Notes: generated by a model not told the origin, from the letters alone. A DNA stretch of 64,000 bases from Nemertoderma westbladi (GCA_032718475.1 JAUCBJ010006782.1:19516-83515), one strand, 5' to 3'. Counted from the stretch's first letter, positions 24,037-36,969 are shown. A program made the numbers and translations.

Positions 24037-24680
24037 GCAGACTGGGAACTTTAGAATACTCTGTGACTCTGCAAATGATATAGCCCATATTGTAATAGAT
24101 ATCGATTGGTCAAAATTAAGTAATAATATATCTAAATAAGTCTCAAACATCTTGCCTCATGGCTCGCCCCTTAGAACTCTTAAGCAATATAACTTCATAG
24201 TTTTGCGGATTGTAAATAACAAAGCCAGAGCAGATGTTAATTTTCAAATAATACACCCTCTAGCGGCAGACAGGGGAACTTCATACTACTCTATGACTCC
24301 GCAAAAAATATGGCCTATGCCGTAGTAGATGCCTACCGAGTTTAAAGCTATTCGGAATGAAAATAACAAAGTTAGAGAAGATGTTAATTTTCAGATCATA
24401 CGCCCTCTAGCGGCAGACTATGGAACCGCAGAGGCTGGATATAGGTAAGAGTAATTAGTAATCAGAGGTGTCACGAGAGGGGGGGGGGGCGCTTGGATAC
24501 AACTATTATTAATAAGCTGTTGCTTGGTTAAAGCTAATTGGGAGTCAAAGGTCAACGATAAAGCTGTCTGGATATAGATAAGAGTAATTAGTTACCAGTA
24601 AGGGAGCTGTATACCCTATGGCTAAGTATAACGAGATGAAAGTCAATGAGGTCATTTAGAAACCAATATATAAAACTAAT
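24037..24680 (-). repeat. Right inverted arm of the 4.8-kb unit
   Basis: Inverted copy of 19881-20523. Its inner edge is followed by about 240 bp (23793-24036), including the tRNA-like sequence, that has no partner on the left. Confidence 0.85.
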
Positions 24681-24999
24681 TATTGGTAAATCTAAAATTA
24701 AGTACAAATGAATAATTTATTTAAAATTAAATACAAATAAATAGGTATTAATAAATATGTCGCGGTGTCACTTATGACACCCTCTTGCGCCGGCTTTGCG
24801 ACAGTTGGACCCAACTGATGACCCATTGTGTGTCAGGGCGCTAATCAGTCTGATTAATTAGGATAATCAATTAAACCCTAATTAGGAATCGTAAGACACC
24901 TATAAGGGTTTAATTGTACTAATTAATTGATGCCACCTATCAATTAGGATCTAATTAGCCTAATTGGGAGGTGTCACCCAGACAGTCTGGCGCCAATGA
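24681..24999. other. AT-rich spacer with a short hairpin
   Basis: No gene. A perfect 7-bp hairpin (ggtgtca ctta tgacacc) lies at 24764-24781. The remainder is rich in aattagg/cctaatt words. Confidence 0.4.
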
Positions 25000-27955
25000 C
25001 TACTAGGATCGGCATGCTGCATTGCAGCTGCATTTCTAAGAATGCTGTGCCGGCTTGTCAACTAAATTGCACCGCCACAACTCCCTATCACCCATGACAT
25101 TTGCTAGATCATCCGCATCTTTAAGGCCAGTGTCCTTTAAGATACGTCTCAAGAAAGTCATGGGCTGTCCACCATGCTTATTCACTCCATGAGGCTGCCA
25201 AAGTACAAGATTAGGCACTGGCTGGTCCTCACGGCGAAAGCAATGTCCTGCAAAGCGGAGGCGATTTTGTTCTAGTGTCAAGCTTGGGGGAACCAATAAG
25301 AAACCTCCAATGTTATATAGTGTCTGGTTGGAGATGTGTGCATTGTACTTGACACAATGAACCCGGCGTAGCATTCTTGTGAATGTGCCATCCAGAGATT
25401 TGGTGTCCTCAGCAGTTAGACCCCAGCATGGACTCCCGTAGAGGAGTACTGGAACTACTGCTGCTCTAAATAATCGGATCTTAAGTTTCCGATTAATTCT
25501 CGGTGACTTCCAAATCCTGGAAAGCCTATTCAAGGCTGCCCATGCCTTTCCCTTACGTATTCGAAGGTCCTCACCTGACTTCCGGATCCATGATCCCAGG
25601 TAACAGAAGTCGTCCACATGCTCAAGCATACCATCCTTTGAGCTTATTCTCATCCGATCAAAGACTTGCTGAGGACTTTCAAAGTTAACTGTCAGAATTT
25701 TGGTCTTTCTGGAGTTAATAAAAAGACCAACACTAGAAGCAGCATGTTCTAATGAGCTGAGGAGCCGTTGGGCTCCCTCTAATGATTCTGAGAGTACTCC
25801 TAAGTCATCAGCAAAGTCTAGATCAGTTAGGTACTTGGCAGTTATCATCACCCCATCATCATTATGATGATCTAAGGACATGCGTAGAACATAGTCAACC
25901 ACAATAATGAACAAGAATGGTGCAAGTATGTCTCCTTGGAGGACGCCCCATAACACTTCAAATGGTTCTGTGTCACCGTCAACAGTAGACACAAATGTTG
26001 TCGAACCATCGTATACTGATCTGATTGCTGCAATAATTCCAGTAGAATTCCAATAATTCCAATTCTCCAGTAGATTAACAGAGTACTGCCTGTTCAGGGA
26101 CCTAGATGCAGCCTTAACTGCATTCTTGGCCGCTGTAGTCTGTTTGAGTCGGGACACTTTCTGCGCCTTATGAAGGTCATTTCGGCACTTTTGAATTTTG
26201 TTGTCAGTCCAGGGGGCCCTTTTCCTGTTTCGAGGGTATACAGGAACTGTTTCTGCAGCTGCTAACCTAACTGCTTCTGTAAAGGCGGTATAGCCCTCAC
26301 AGTGATCTGCCGCCTCAGAGGCAAGAGCCTCATACCTGTTGCTCAGCTGTAGTGTGAAGCTGGATCTCACACTTGGCTGTTGCAACAGAGAGGACCAGTC
26401 ATGCCGCGGCAAGGCAGATTTTGTTGTTCTGCTAGCACGCAGACTAAGTCTTACCTTGGCCACAATAAGGCGGTGATCACTGGAGAAGGGTCGAAGTGTA
26501 AATGCATTACAGTCTTGTATAGAGCTCCTGTATTTCCTACGAAACAGAATATGGTCTATCTGGGACTTGTGACCACTGGGTCCACTATGAGTCCATAGCT
26601 TTCCAGTTCGCTTCTTGAACTGGGTTACAGCCGAAAACAATCCATTTCCAGAGATAAAATCCTGAAGATGGACAGAATTTCGGTTAACACTATTGTTATA
26701 GACCCAGGGCGATGTAGGTGATTGATGAAGACTTGCATTAAAGTCTCCCAGGAATGTTAAGAATGCATGCTGATCCACTCCATCAGTAGCTGCTTGTAGA
26801 TTGTGGTAGAAATTTTCCACCTCCTCTACAGGGGCAACACTAGTTGGAGAGTAGCACACAATCAGAACCACCTTAGGAAACTTCTTAGCCAGTCTTCCAG
26901 AACATGAGAAGTGGCAATGGATGATGCGGTTAGAGACTTGGTCTATTTTGTCCAATGCTGCATGTGCAGTTGGATTCATCAATAGACCAATTCCACCATT
27001 GCCACTATCATCTGCTGACGCAAGGGCGAGTCGCCAACCGCCCCCCATGTCCTTAATCAGAACCTCATCAGTCTGTCCAGTCTGCATTCGGTGCTCTTGA
27101 ACACCACTGCGCTAAGAGAAAGCTTATCTGCCAAGGCAGTCAGCTCACCTTGTCGCATTGGGGACCAGAGCGTTAGGGTGTTTACTGAGGCTAGTCTAGT
27201 GACTTGCCTCAGATTCACCAATGGCTTTGTTGGTCGGGGTGAAACATGAGAGTAGCCTCCAACTCCAGAATCCCTCTCCCCATCACAATCTGGCCTCCCT
27301 GGTGACCCAGGGTTTGGGCCAGAAAGGCCATCAGGAAAGGGACTCAAAGAATTGTTGGCTGCTCTCTCTCCAGTAGGGGTGAGACAGGCAGCCGGTCAGG
27401 AGTTAACTGACGCCTGTGAGGCCGATTGTGTCCGGTAATTCCACTGGCCTCTAGTGGCCGGACCTCCGCATTGCTAATGTAATCCATAGTGGGGGTTGGG
27501 GGGTGCTTTTTTGCCGAGTCAGCTCTCGGGGCAAATACCACACCCTGGTTTGCCATTCCACAGGGTGGGTGTAGGTCAGATATGAGGCCCATCACCCATA
27601 TCTACTCTGGCGTACATGACCCACCATTGGCTGTTGCAGCTCATCTGCTGGGTCATGCCCTGTACCCTTGCTGCCAGGTGCAGGTCGCAGTGAAGTGCTC
27701 TCAGAGTGGACATGAGAACACTCTACTCCTAACCAGCCATTGGTAGATCACCATCTGCCTGGTCAGGCCATATACCCCTGCAGCCAAGTATATGGGTCCT
27801 TAATCCAGGACCAAGGGCGTCCTTATCCCAGAACGAAGGGGGTCCTAGTTACATGACCAGATTTGCCCTAGTAAGAGGGTCTATGCAGCTACAGGTGGCA
27901 CAACCTTTATGCTGCATGGCGATGGCAAGTTTTCTTGATCAATGACCTAGAATAC
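25000..27955 (-). mobile_element. Family R copy R3: 5'-complete, internally deleted
   Basis: Same 5' start and 3' end as copy R2. The minus-strand frame 27087-25036 (683 codons) reads APE, then jumps from the linker (RSLNRQYSVNLLENWNYW) straight to IIAAIRSVYDG. Comparison with R2 shows that about 770 bp, including the first half of RT, are gone while the frame stays open. A second 33-bp deletion removes the part after DDGVMIT. Its APE start is out of frame because of a missing G near 27103. It has no catalytic RT and no TSD that I can see. Confidence 0.88.
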
Positions 27956-27974
27956 CTGACCTGACCAAGACCTG

Positions 27975-28110
27975 ACATATTAAAAACAAACTGATAGAGA
28001 TTGTTGAAAGTTTTAAATATTTAGGTCACATCTTGCACTCCACTATGGTGATGACTTTGATATTAAGCGTCAAATTTCTCTGTTCTATGCAAGGTGCATG
28101 TGGTGTCTCT
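27975..28110 (+). pseudogene. Short non-LTR RT C-terminal fragment
   Basis: Reads IEIVESFKYLGHILHS and, after a 1-nt shift, DDFDIKRQISLFYARCMW. Phrases of the FKYLGH...DDxDI.RQ...LYAR type occur in the region after the RT of many CR1-like elements. Sequence before and after belongs to other elements. Confidence 0.5.
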
Positions 28111-28454
28111 TTTCAACATATAATATACTGGTAATGAATAGTTCAGTAGTTGAGAAAACACCATGTTAAACATTTGGCAGGTAGGCGTCTTTCACAATAA
28201 CAGTAATAATATAATATTGCAGTACCGGTATTGAATATTGACCACAATACACATAGGTGACATACACATTGGCAGGTAGGCGTAGCAACCGGTATCCGTA
28301 GATAGGTCAGTAGGTACAGCAGAACAGTACATCCACAATAGGCCTAGATAAAACCGACATACAGACTTTCACAATATATATAATGAGGCCATGAGTCATA
28401 GACAGTTATAATAAAAGTCATTACACTTATAATAAAAGTCATTACAATCCCCCA
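28111..28454 (-). repeat. Putative 3' LTR of BEL-B
   Basis: On the minus strand a purine tract (gcacgtgggggat) stands between the end of the pol reading and tgtaatgacttttattataa, the layout of a polypurine tract and LTR start. A 16-bp piece is duplicated at the LTR start and ggcaggtaggcgt occurs twice within. No second LTR is found on the other side, so the assignment rests on position only. Confidence 0.4.
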
Positions 28455-28465
28455 CGTGCAACAGT

Positions 28466-31400
28466 TCAAGTGTTGCAGTACCCAAAATAAGAAGGTGCAT
28501 GAACATGACGTCCAGATTTTGTCACAGTTTGTTCTGGAGTTGGTTCAGATCGCAGTTCTATGGTTTCTGGTTCCTGTAGTTCATTGCTCTCATTAAGAGT
28601 TCTGGGATGGCTGGGTGGGGAACGCTCTACATCATCATGACCCCCACGGTCTGGATATGGAGAGTCAAGCTCGAGTGGTAAAAGACGATTGATGGCACGT
28701 GTGGTTAAACGTCCACGAAGTTTGATCTCAGCTGATCGTATGGAACCATCAGATGCAGTGAAGAGTTTCATAACTCGAGCTAGATGCCATTGGCACCGTG
28801 GTGTTTCAGCCTGGACAATTACTGTGGCCCCCACAGTTGGGATAGGACCAGTGGTCACAGTGTTGGATATTCTCCAAGTTTTGAGGTTGGCGAGATAAGA
28901 ATCTATAAATATGCGCCAATGTTCCCGGTTGGCACGGTCACGAATTCGCAGATGGTGTTTAATGACAGGTGATGTAACAGTTGATGGTTCAATGTCATGA
29001 GACATTGGAGGTGCAGATCCATAGAGAAAATGGGCAGGTGTTAGTGCATCAATGTCCTCAGGATCGGTTGAGACATTTGTGAGAGGCCGCATGTTGATGG
29101 CTCACATAATACAGCATCTAATTGGCAGTATGTGAGGTGGACTCGATGGCATGTAACTCGGAGGCTGAATTTGCAGACTTTAACAAGTCTCTCGTAAAAT
29201 CCTCCCCACTCAGGACTCCTGGCGGGAATCCTTTTCCATTCAACAGGGTTTGCTGGGAATCTCATCGATGCCAATTTGCGAAATGTCATGGCATTATCAG
29301 AGTGAAATGTTATAGGCGTGAGGGGTTTAACCCGACGGGCAAGGAATCTCCGGATAGCTAGGTGCGTTGTTTTGCATTTCGTATCTGGGACTAGTTCAAG
29401 GTGAACGGCTCGTATGCATGCACATACAAATAATGCAACCCAAACTTTGGTTCCATCCTTGAGGAACAAATGACCAAAGAAGTCAATCCCTGTATGTTTA
29501 AAGGGAGTTACAGGTGTTACACGGAATGGCTGGAGAGTGGACTCAGATGTCCGGTAGGGTATTGATCGATATCGTTGGCATTGAGGACAGTTAAAGATAA
29601 GTTTGCGCACAAGTGATCTCCCCTTAGGGATCCAATAACTTTGACGAATAGATGCAAGAGTAGCATCATATCCCTGATGTCCAAGTATAACATGAACTTC
29701 CATGACGATTAGGTAAGTCAGGTGACTCTTAGGAGGTAGTAGTGGTAGCGGATCACAGTTACGTATACGGGGTACAAAGACTAATAAGCCATCAATGAGC
29801 TTGGGATGAAAGCGCCAAAGATTGGATGACTTGGATAAATGACTAACAGGACTCAACAACAATCGAATTTCTTTCCCAAAGAATCGATGTTGCTCTACAC
29901 AAATCAAATAGCTACGAGCAGCACAAAGTTCTGAGCCACGCAACATTTCCGAGTATTTATTGGTTGGGTGACGAGTATTATGAATAAACCGTTGGACATA
30001 AGCTACAGTTCGTATTAGGGTATTAAGACATGAAAAACGGTATATATCAATAGGGTTATCAATAATAGGGTATGGTGAGTCGATAACGAGTAACTGGGGT
30101 GGAGGCAAAGGAACACATGGCCAATGTGACTCAGGCTCAGAAAGAAATGCCGGACCATGTTTGTATAACATGGAGTGTTGTAGTGTAGAAAGATAACAAC
30201 CCCTAGAGGGAAGATCAGCAGGGTTTAGTGCTGAAGGTATATAACGCCATTGATCACTAATATGATCAGGACGTGTGAGGTTGCAAATCTCCGCTATGCG
30301 GTTGGAAACAAAAATATTCCGCTTTGAGACACCTTTGCGAATCCACCACAACACTGCCATTGAATCTGTCCAGATAATTAAGCGACGTGGTTGAAATATC
30401 TCAATACAGATATGGTGGCCTAGTCGACTACCTATAAGGGCAGCAAGTAGTTCGAGTTGGGGAATAGAACGTTGGGGTTTTAAAGGGGCCACCCTAGCCT
30501 TTCCGAATAATAAACATGGCGATTTTGTTGGATGTACAACATAAGCTAAGCATGCATACGCAGCTTCAGATGCATCACAAAAAATGTGAAGATCACATTG
30601 CTCATTAAGGTAAACACATCGACGAAAAGTGATAATAGGTGTTAGGGCATCCTGAATCCAAGAATGCCATTGCTGCTGAAGAGATTGAGGCAGTTCATCA
30701 TCCCAATGACCCTTCACAGCCCAAGACTTCTGCAATAATATGCGTGGTATAATCGTCCATGCACAATAAAGGCCCAAAGGATCAAATACCTTGGCAAATG
30801 AACGTAAGAGGTGACGACGGGTATAAAAAGGTGGTTCAGTTATAACACTGGTATCAATGTACAATCTATCTAATGATGAATTCCATGGAACCCCTAACAG
30901 CTTAGTGGGAGACTCAGTAGGCTTGAGTTCCATTGCAGCAAGTGCAAGAAGATGAATAGCATACTCTAAAAAATACGCTGCTTCCTCTGGGGAATCTTTG
31001 CTACTGAGGAGGTCATCACAGAAAAAAGCTTCAATAAGCTGTGAGACAATAGTAGGATCTGCATATTTAGAGATATGATATAAAACTACAGAATGTAGGT
31101 GGTATGGACTAGAAGATACACCAAATGGTGCTCGAACAAATTGCCAGGTGGATCCATTAATAATAAGCTTGACCCACTGACGGTCATTCGGATGTAGTTC
31201 AATTTGGTGAAAAGCCGCTTTAATGTCAGCAATGACGATGTATGGTTTGAGTCGAGATCTCATTAGAATATCAACCATAGGGGCTAACAGGTTAGGTCCA
31301 ATATCAAGGCAATTATTAAGACTGACACCATTCGTATCAGGAGCTGAGCCATTAAATACGATCCGAAGCTTAGGTCTTGGTTTCCAAACACAATGGTAAG

Positions 31401-33853
31401 GCAAGAAGTTTCCAACATTATTGGCAGTGGTGGCAGGTTCAATAATCCCTTCACTAACTAACTTGGCAAGTTTGTCGGAATATGCAATTAAATCGGAAGA
31501 TTTCAAAGCCTTTTGCATACCATATTGTTGGCGTGAAACCACAGAATAATTAGGAGAAGGACGGCGTGGTCCTTTGAATGGTAGACGAACCTGGTACCGG
31601 TTAGGGTTTTCGGTTGATTTAACAGGTGGTGGATATGCGCATTCATCATTGTCCAGGAAACTCTGAGATGATATACCAATGGCTTCAAGGGACCACATTT
31701 GAGTGACATCATCAGGTTCCGTAATCAACAGACTTGGAGTTGATTCTATTGATATGTTATGGTTTGGTTCTCCGGACATAGGACCACAAAGAACATAACC
31801 AAAGAACGTATCGACTGGGCGTGGAAGACCAACATTAAGTATAGTGTTGGCGGTTACAAGATGTAATTGGTCAGCACCAATAATAAGAGATATATTGCGC
31901 AGGCTACCATTAAATTCATCAGCCCATGGTTGGATGTGAGTTAAGTTAGTAGGTAAATGGGGCAAATATTCCTGTCTAATTGGAGGACAAAGAGATGTTG
32001 CAGTCCATGCACATAAAACCAAGGGTTGTGGCGAAAACTGACTCCGTAAAGAAATACTAACCTGAGTGGAGTCTTGAGAACAAATATGTCCTCCAAAGGA
32101 ACCTGTAGTGAAAATCTGCTGCTGTAAACAAGGTAATGCTAATTCGTCGGCCACATTTTTTGTAATATATGACCTTTTAGAACCATCATCCAGATAAATA
32201 TAAATCCAGATACCTATATCTGAATTTGGCGGTGAGATAAATGCCTTAGCTATTTTAACAAAAACAGCAGATGGATTAGGTTCGGTGGCATGAACAGATG
32301 GTTGGACATCGTTATAGATAGGTGTTGCTGTAGGTGGTTGCCATGGCAACATGCCATCGGGTTTTGTTAATGTTCTAGTATAAGTCTTAGAATTTGAGTG
32401 AGTACTTGCAGTTCCAGTACTAAGGCTAGGCTGGTGGTTTGATTTATTAGAACTATAACACAGCAAAGAATGGTGGCGTTTGCCACAATGGCGGCAGGAG
32501 GTGGTTGAGGGACACAATGAATACTGGTGAGGTCCCAAACAATTGGTACACAGGTTTGATGCTTGAATAATGTTTGAACGAGCTAAAGGTAATTTGCTCA
32601 TAAAGGATTTACACAATCTCAGACTATGGGGGGTGCCATTGCATGCAGGACAGGGAGAACGAGATGGATTCTCATTAATAGTAGTATAATTATTTTTGCC
32701 TCGATTGCCAACAGGTGAATGTCCTGTATTATCACTTATAGGCAAAGCAGCAACAGCACTAGGTTGGAGTGGTTGTCGCCTATAATTTGGCTGATGGAAG
32801 GTTGGTTTAATATTTGTCCGGGTTATTTCTTTGACTGACTGGGCATTAAAATCCAAAGATTCCCGAGTTTCTAATTCAGAATTGGCAAAATCTAACAATT
32901 TGTCTAGATTAAAACGATCGTCTGCATGTAGACGATTCCAATCCAGTACTACATCTGGAGGTAACTTCTGTAGCAGTAGAGGTGCTAATAATAAAGATGT
33001 AAGGTCATGTGTTGCAGTGGAAGTATCAACACTACAATTTGGGTTTATCTCACTAGATAAACTTTTGATCTGTCTAAGGGAAGATTGGAAAGAATTTAGA
33101 GTTTTTCTAAACATTGGTACATTATCAGTGGCTATATTTGGTTGGTTACACAACTTGGTGGCATAGAGTCCAATTAAAAAATTGGGGTTCCCATATCGGC
33201 GTTTAAGGGTTTCTATGGCTATTATATAATTTTCGGCTGTTGCTTCCAGCCCTTCTAAAGCATCTCGGGCATCTCCCTTTAATAATTTGATGAATTGATG
33301 TGGAAAATTGGTCCCAAAATGGGCGCCATTGCAAAAAATCACCAAAGAACTTTGGTATTTCAACCTTTGGTAAACCCCGGTCATCATTCTCCAATAGTTT
33401 GGTATGAGAACTAGAACTGGAAGAATCACTGGTTGGGGGTTGCTCTAGACGTGCTAGTAAACGGCTAGATTTGAATAAAATCTCATCTATTTCCTGGTCG
33501 AGTTTGTTAAAATTTACAATATTTAGGCCCAACTCGGACAGTTCATTGTTTATTTTACACAGGTAAATACGGTGGTTTTCTAATACATGAATGGCATAGG
33601 CAAAATCATCAATTTCTACTGACTCACCTCGGCCTCTAAAACGATGTAAATCGCTTATTAATTTGTTGGCTTTAATTCGAGCCTGGTTATAAGAACGTTT
33701 TAAAACTTCAGCCTCAGCATTCTGACCTTCTGTTTCGACACGGTTGTCAGTAGCAGGGTTATTCTCTATATCTACAATATCTTTGGTTAGGAATTTTAGT
33801 GGCTGTTCTAAACTAGTTAAAGTTAAATTATTTACTGCCTTCTTTCTGTTCAT
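28466..33853 (-). pseudogene. BEL-B: BEL/Pao gag-pol with frameshifts
   Basis: Minus-strand gag starts at ATG 33853 (helical, then VEIPKFFGDFLQWRPFWDQF, a DUF1759-type motif). Near 33290 the frame shifts and some gag codons are missing. The main frame (33429-29041, 1462 codons) carries knuckles CPACNGTPHSLRLC, CTNCLGPHQYSLC and CRHCGKRHHSLLC (residues about 260-320), protease YLDDGSKRSY (413), RT from KLRIVFNGSA (688) to FFCDDLLSS (800), RNase H IFCDASEA and WTDSMAVLWW (946-1018), and integrase with HxxxH...CxxC zinc site, GIDFFG, HSDNA and EWGGFYERL (1245-1404). A further frameshift near 29100 leads into a DUF5641-like tail (29092-28466). The 5' LTR is gone, replaced by a CR1-like fragment. 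Dead copy, distinct from BEL-A. Confidence 0.85.
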
Positions 33854-33889
33854 CTTTTTATTGTAATGCTTTATGGTCCAGATATAAAT

Positions 33890-34320
33890 GGTCGGATTTG
33901 GTGTACAGTAAGCTTCGGGTTGCCTACAACAATGGCATTCGTATGTTATTTAATGTACCCAGAATAGTTAACGATGTACCAACCAGGATGTCTTTAACAT
34001 GTAGTCAGCTTGGTCTGCGCACATTTTCACAAATACGTGAAAAATCAATTTGTAGTTTATTAAATTGTATTAAAGCATCTAGTCTAGTAACCCTATTCTG
34101 TTATCAGTTCTAACAAACTGTTCCATGGTTTCTAGAATTCTAATAATGTCGAATATGTCATTATAATTATGATTTTACTATTGGTGTAGTTTGAATTCAG
34201 TGGTAATATACTGTCTTGTTTCTTATTGTTTGTGCTATTGTCGTAAGTAATGTGTTGTAAGTAATTTTATGGACAAGTTGCCTGGAATAAAAGTAAATAA
34301 AGTAAATAAAATAAATAAAA
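33890..34320 (+). pseudogene. CR1-like 3' fragment
   Basis: The frame from 33898 reads KLRVAYNNGIRMLFNVPR and LGLRTFSQIREKSICSLL, the conserved C-terminal tail of many non-LTR ORF2 proteins. About 200 bp of 3' UTR follow, then a tail of aaataaagtaaataaaata words. It abuts the 5' end of BEL-B, as a 5'-truncated insertion would. Confidence 0.6.
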
Positions 34321-34321
34321 T

Positions 34322-34570
34322 AATACTCTGCTTCTCTCGCATCTCGTTCATTATGCTCCCTTCACTTCCCTCTCAACAATCTCTGCTTCCCTCACTGCTT
34401 CTCCCTCAGCCCACTCAGTTTCCCTCGCGTCTCGCTCTTTACACTCGTTCACCTCTCTCTCAACACTTCCTCTATACTCATCTGCTTCCCTCGCAGCCCT
34501 CTCTCTACACTCTCTCGCCACCTTCTCGGCCCTCTTTTTACATTTTCTCGTTATCTCAAACTTAGAGAAA
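34322..34570 (-). pseudogene. gag coiled-coil fragment
   Basis: Minus-strand reading ECRERAAREADEYRGSVERE resembles the ARECRERAERVARNCREQEE stretch at 627-824, so it is a piece of the same retrotransposon family. Nothing else of that element is present here. Confidence 0.45.
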
Positions 34571-34619
34571 CTAAATGCAGATAAGTATTCACATTTTTTT
34601 AAATGAAGAAAAACGAAAT

Positions 34620-34940
34620 TAGACACAGATTATAGAATATATAAAGCCATACGAAATAAATACAACAATCTAAGTAGCAAATTAAAAAATTCGTATATAA
34701 AGCAAAAAATTAAGGAAGCAACGGACAGCAAGAAAAGATGGAAATTAATAAATCAAATATTACATAAAAAGGGAAAACTAAATGTTATCTGTAGTTTAAA
34801 ACACTTAGGAAAGGTAATAACTGACAGCAAGCCAATGGCGGACATATTCAATGATGTGTACATTAATATTGGGAATTTTTATGATGGGGTTTCGATATCG
34901 CAACAAATAGCACAGTTAAATGTACCTAATAGCAATAATA
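34620..34940 (+). pseudogene. Non-LTR ORF2 linker fragment
   Basis: Reads YKAIRNKYNNLSSKLKNSYI, KKRWKLINQILHKKGK and ITDSKPMADIFNDVYINIG, the phrase order between endonuclease and RT in CR1/Jockey-type ORF2 proteins. No RT motif follows; an AAT run and a 20-base C run (35122-35141) come next. Confidence 0.55.
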
Positions 34941-35354
34941 ATAATAATAAACCACAATTCCATTTAGATGTACAAATGACACGTTCGTGGGGCTTTCGCG
35001 CAGCACGATGCTCAGTTATGAGATACAAACTAAAATTAAGCAATTCTAACACAAAATCTGTATTTAAGAAATTAACCAAACCGCAAATAAATCATAAGAG
35101 GGGAAAGTTGCTCTCTTTCAACCCCCCCCCCCCCCCCCCCCTTAATCTGCACCCCAACCCAAAGGTACACAGAGGATTGTTCACAGGCAGGTATTAACAG
35201 AAAATTATTGTTTTAAAAGTAATATAATTATTTTAGGCGTGGAGGCGAAACAATTTATAAGATATATTATATATTATAACTTACCTTATGACGTTTTAGT
35301 ATTGATACTGAAATATTAATTTACCATGTTGATGTCACAACAAAATTATTTAGC

Positions 35355-35367
35355 TATATTTATTCTA
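35355..35367. repeat. Left TSD of copy R4
   Basis: tatatttattcta, repeated exactly at 36312-36324. Confidence 0.88.
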
Positions 35368-36311
35368 CTACTACTACTAGGATCGGCATGCTGCATTGCA
35401 GCTGCATTTTTAAGAATGCTGTGCCGGCTTGTCAACAAAATTGCGCCGCCACAACTCCCTATCACCCATGACATTTGCTAGATCATCCGCATCTTTAAGG
35501 CCAGTGTCCTTTAAGATGCGTCTCAAGAAAGTCATGGGCTGTCCACCATGCTTATTCACTCCATGAGGCTGCCAAAGTACAAGATTATGCACTGGCTGGT
35601 CCTCACGGCGAAAGCAATGTCCTGCAAAGCGGAGGCGATTTTGTTCTAGTGTCAAGCTTGGGGGAACCAATGAGACACCTCCAATGTTATATAGTGTCTG
35701 GTTGGAGATGTGTGCATTGTACTTGACACAATGTACCCGGCGTAGCATTCTTGTGAATGTGCCATCCAGAGATTTGGTGTCCTCAGCAGTTAGAGCCCAG
35801 CATGGACTCCCGTAGAGGAGTACTGGAACTACTGCTGCTCTAAATAATCGGACCTTAAGTTTCCGATTAATTCTAGGTGACTTCCAAATCCTGGAAAGCC
35901 TATTCAAGGCTGCCCATGCCTTTCCCTTACGTATTCGAAGGTCCTCACCTGACTTCCGGATCCATGATCCCAGGTAACAGAAGTCGTCCACATGCTCAAG
36001 CATACCATTCTTTGAGCTTATGCTCATCCGATCAGAGACTTGCTGAGGACTTTCAAAGTTAACTGTCAGAATTTTGGTCTTTCTGGAGTTAATAAAAAGA
36101 CCAACACTAGAAGCAGCATGTTCTAATGAGCTGAGGAGCCACTGGGCTCCCTCTAATGATTCTGAGAGTACTCCTAAGTCATCAGCAAAGTCTAGATCAG
36201 TTAGGTACTTTGCAGGATTTCCTCGACTTCTGGAGCCAGTAGGTGGAGTTATCATCACCCCATCATCATTATGATGATCTAAGGACATGCGTAGAACATA
36301 GTCAACCACAA
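35368..36311 (-). mobile_element. Family R copy R4: 5'-truncated
   Basis: Only the last third of the family (299 open codons, 36309-35410, from VDYVLRMSLDH to KPAQHS) plus the 3' end with a (TAG)n tail. Flanked by a 13-bp TSD, the mark of target-primed integration. The frame is intact through to the natural stop, so the insertion is recent. Confidence 0.9.
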
Positions 36312-36324
36312 TATATTTATTCTA
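36312..36324. repeat. Right TSD of copy R4
   Basis: Second copy of tatatttattcta, at the truncated 5' end of R4. Confidence 0.88.
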
Positions 36325-36969
36325 AAGAATCTCCATTAAATACTCAGCCAATCATTTTGCGAGATAAACCATATAAGCAAGCTGTCTTATTACTCTAGGG
36401 CCTAACACTATTGCATGTCCTATATAATTACACCTAGCTGGAATAGTGGTGAGGTAGAACTGGTCGGACTGATTCCTAGCCCGGTAAACACACCGGACTT
36501 GTTCTAGCACATATCTGATGTTTCAGCTAAATCAGTGATTGCACTTTGAGACATTTTGCCCTCTAGCGGCAGACTAGAGAACTGCAGACAGATGAGCCTC
36601 CTTTGAATGCCAATCCCTATTTTCCCCTGGCCCTATGCTGGCTTCCCCCATGAGATGTGTTGGTATCTCTCCCCAGCTGGCAATATATTCGCTCATTCCC
36701 TTTAGTATGCAATATTGCATTGGACAATATTGCATATCTAATCGTGATTCGTAAATCACGATTTCCCCATTATCGGCTGGGTGATGCAACGAATTGGATA
36801 CGCTAACATATACTCATCGTATAATATTTATATGGAATATACTGTACATAGAAAAAACACTGAAACAATAGAAAATCTCATTTTTCTCCTGTTTCATCCA
36901 CAATTCAGTCTGCCTCATAGGCTAAATATTGCATGACAAAGTGTACGTACTGCCGATATACTTACTTAC
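36325..36969. other. Intronic DNA with a ctctagcggcaga box
   Basis: No gene. Around 36545-36575 the phrase gagacattttgccctctagc recurs; a close relative stands at about 24020-24050 beside the right arm of the 4.8-kb unit. It may be the end of a short interspersed repeat. Confidence 0.35.

Larger units (their letters stand above)
19881..24680. mobile_element. 4.8-kb unit with long inverted terminal arms, unclassified
   Basis: The left arm (19881-20523) and right arm (24037-24680) are inverted copies of roughly 640 bp at high identity, starting attagttttatatattgg. Each arm includes a C or G run, the phrase gctttaaccaagcaacagc and its own ctctagcgg box. Inside each arm lies a minisatellite, again in inverted orientation. 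A decayed minus-strand frame sits in the centre. No transposase, polymerase or integrase motif is seen. The flanks share TAT (a possible 3-bp TSD, too short to rely on). It follows truncated BEL-C sequence directly. A non-autonomous DNA transposon or foldback element fits best. Confidence 0.6.
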
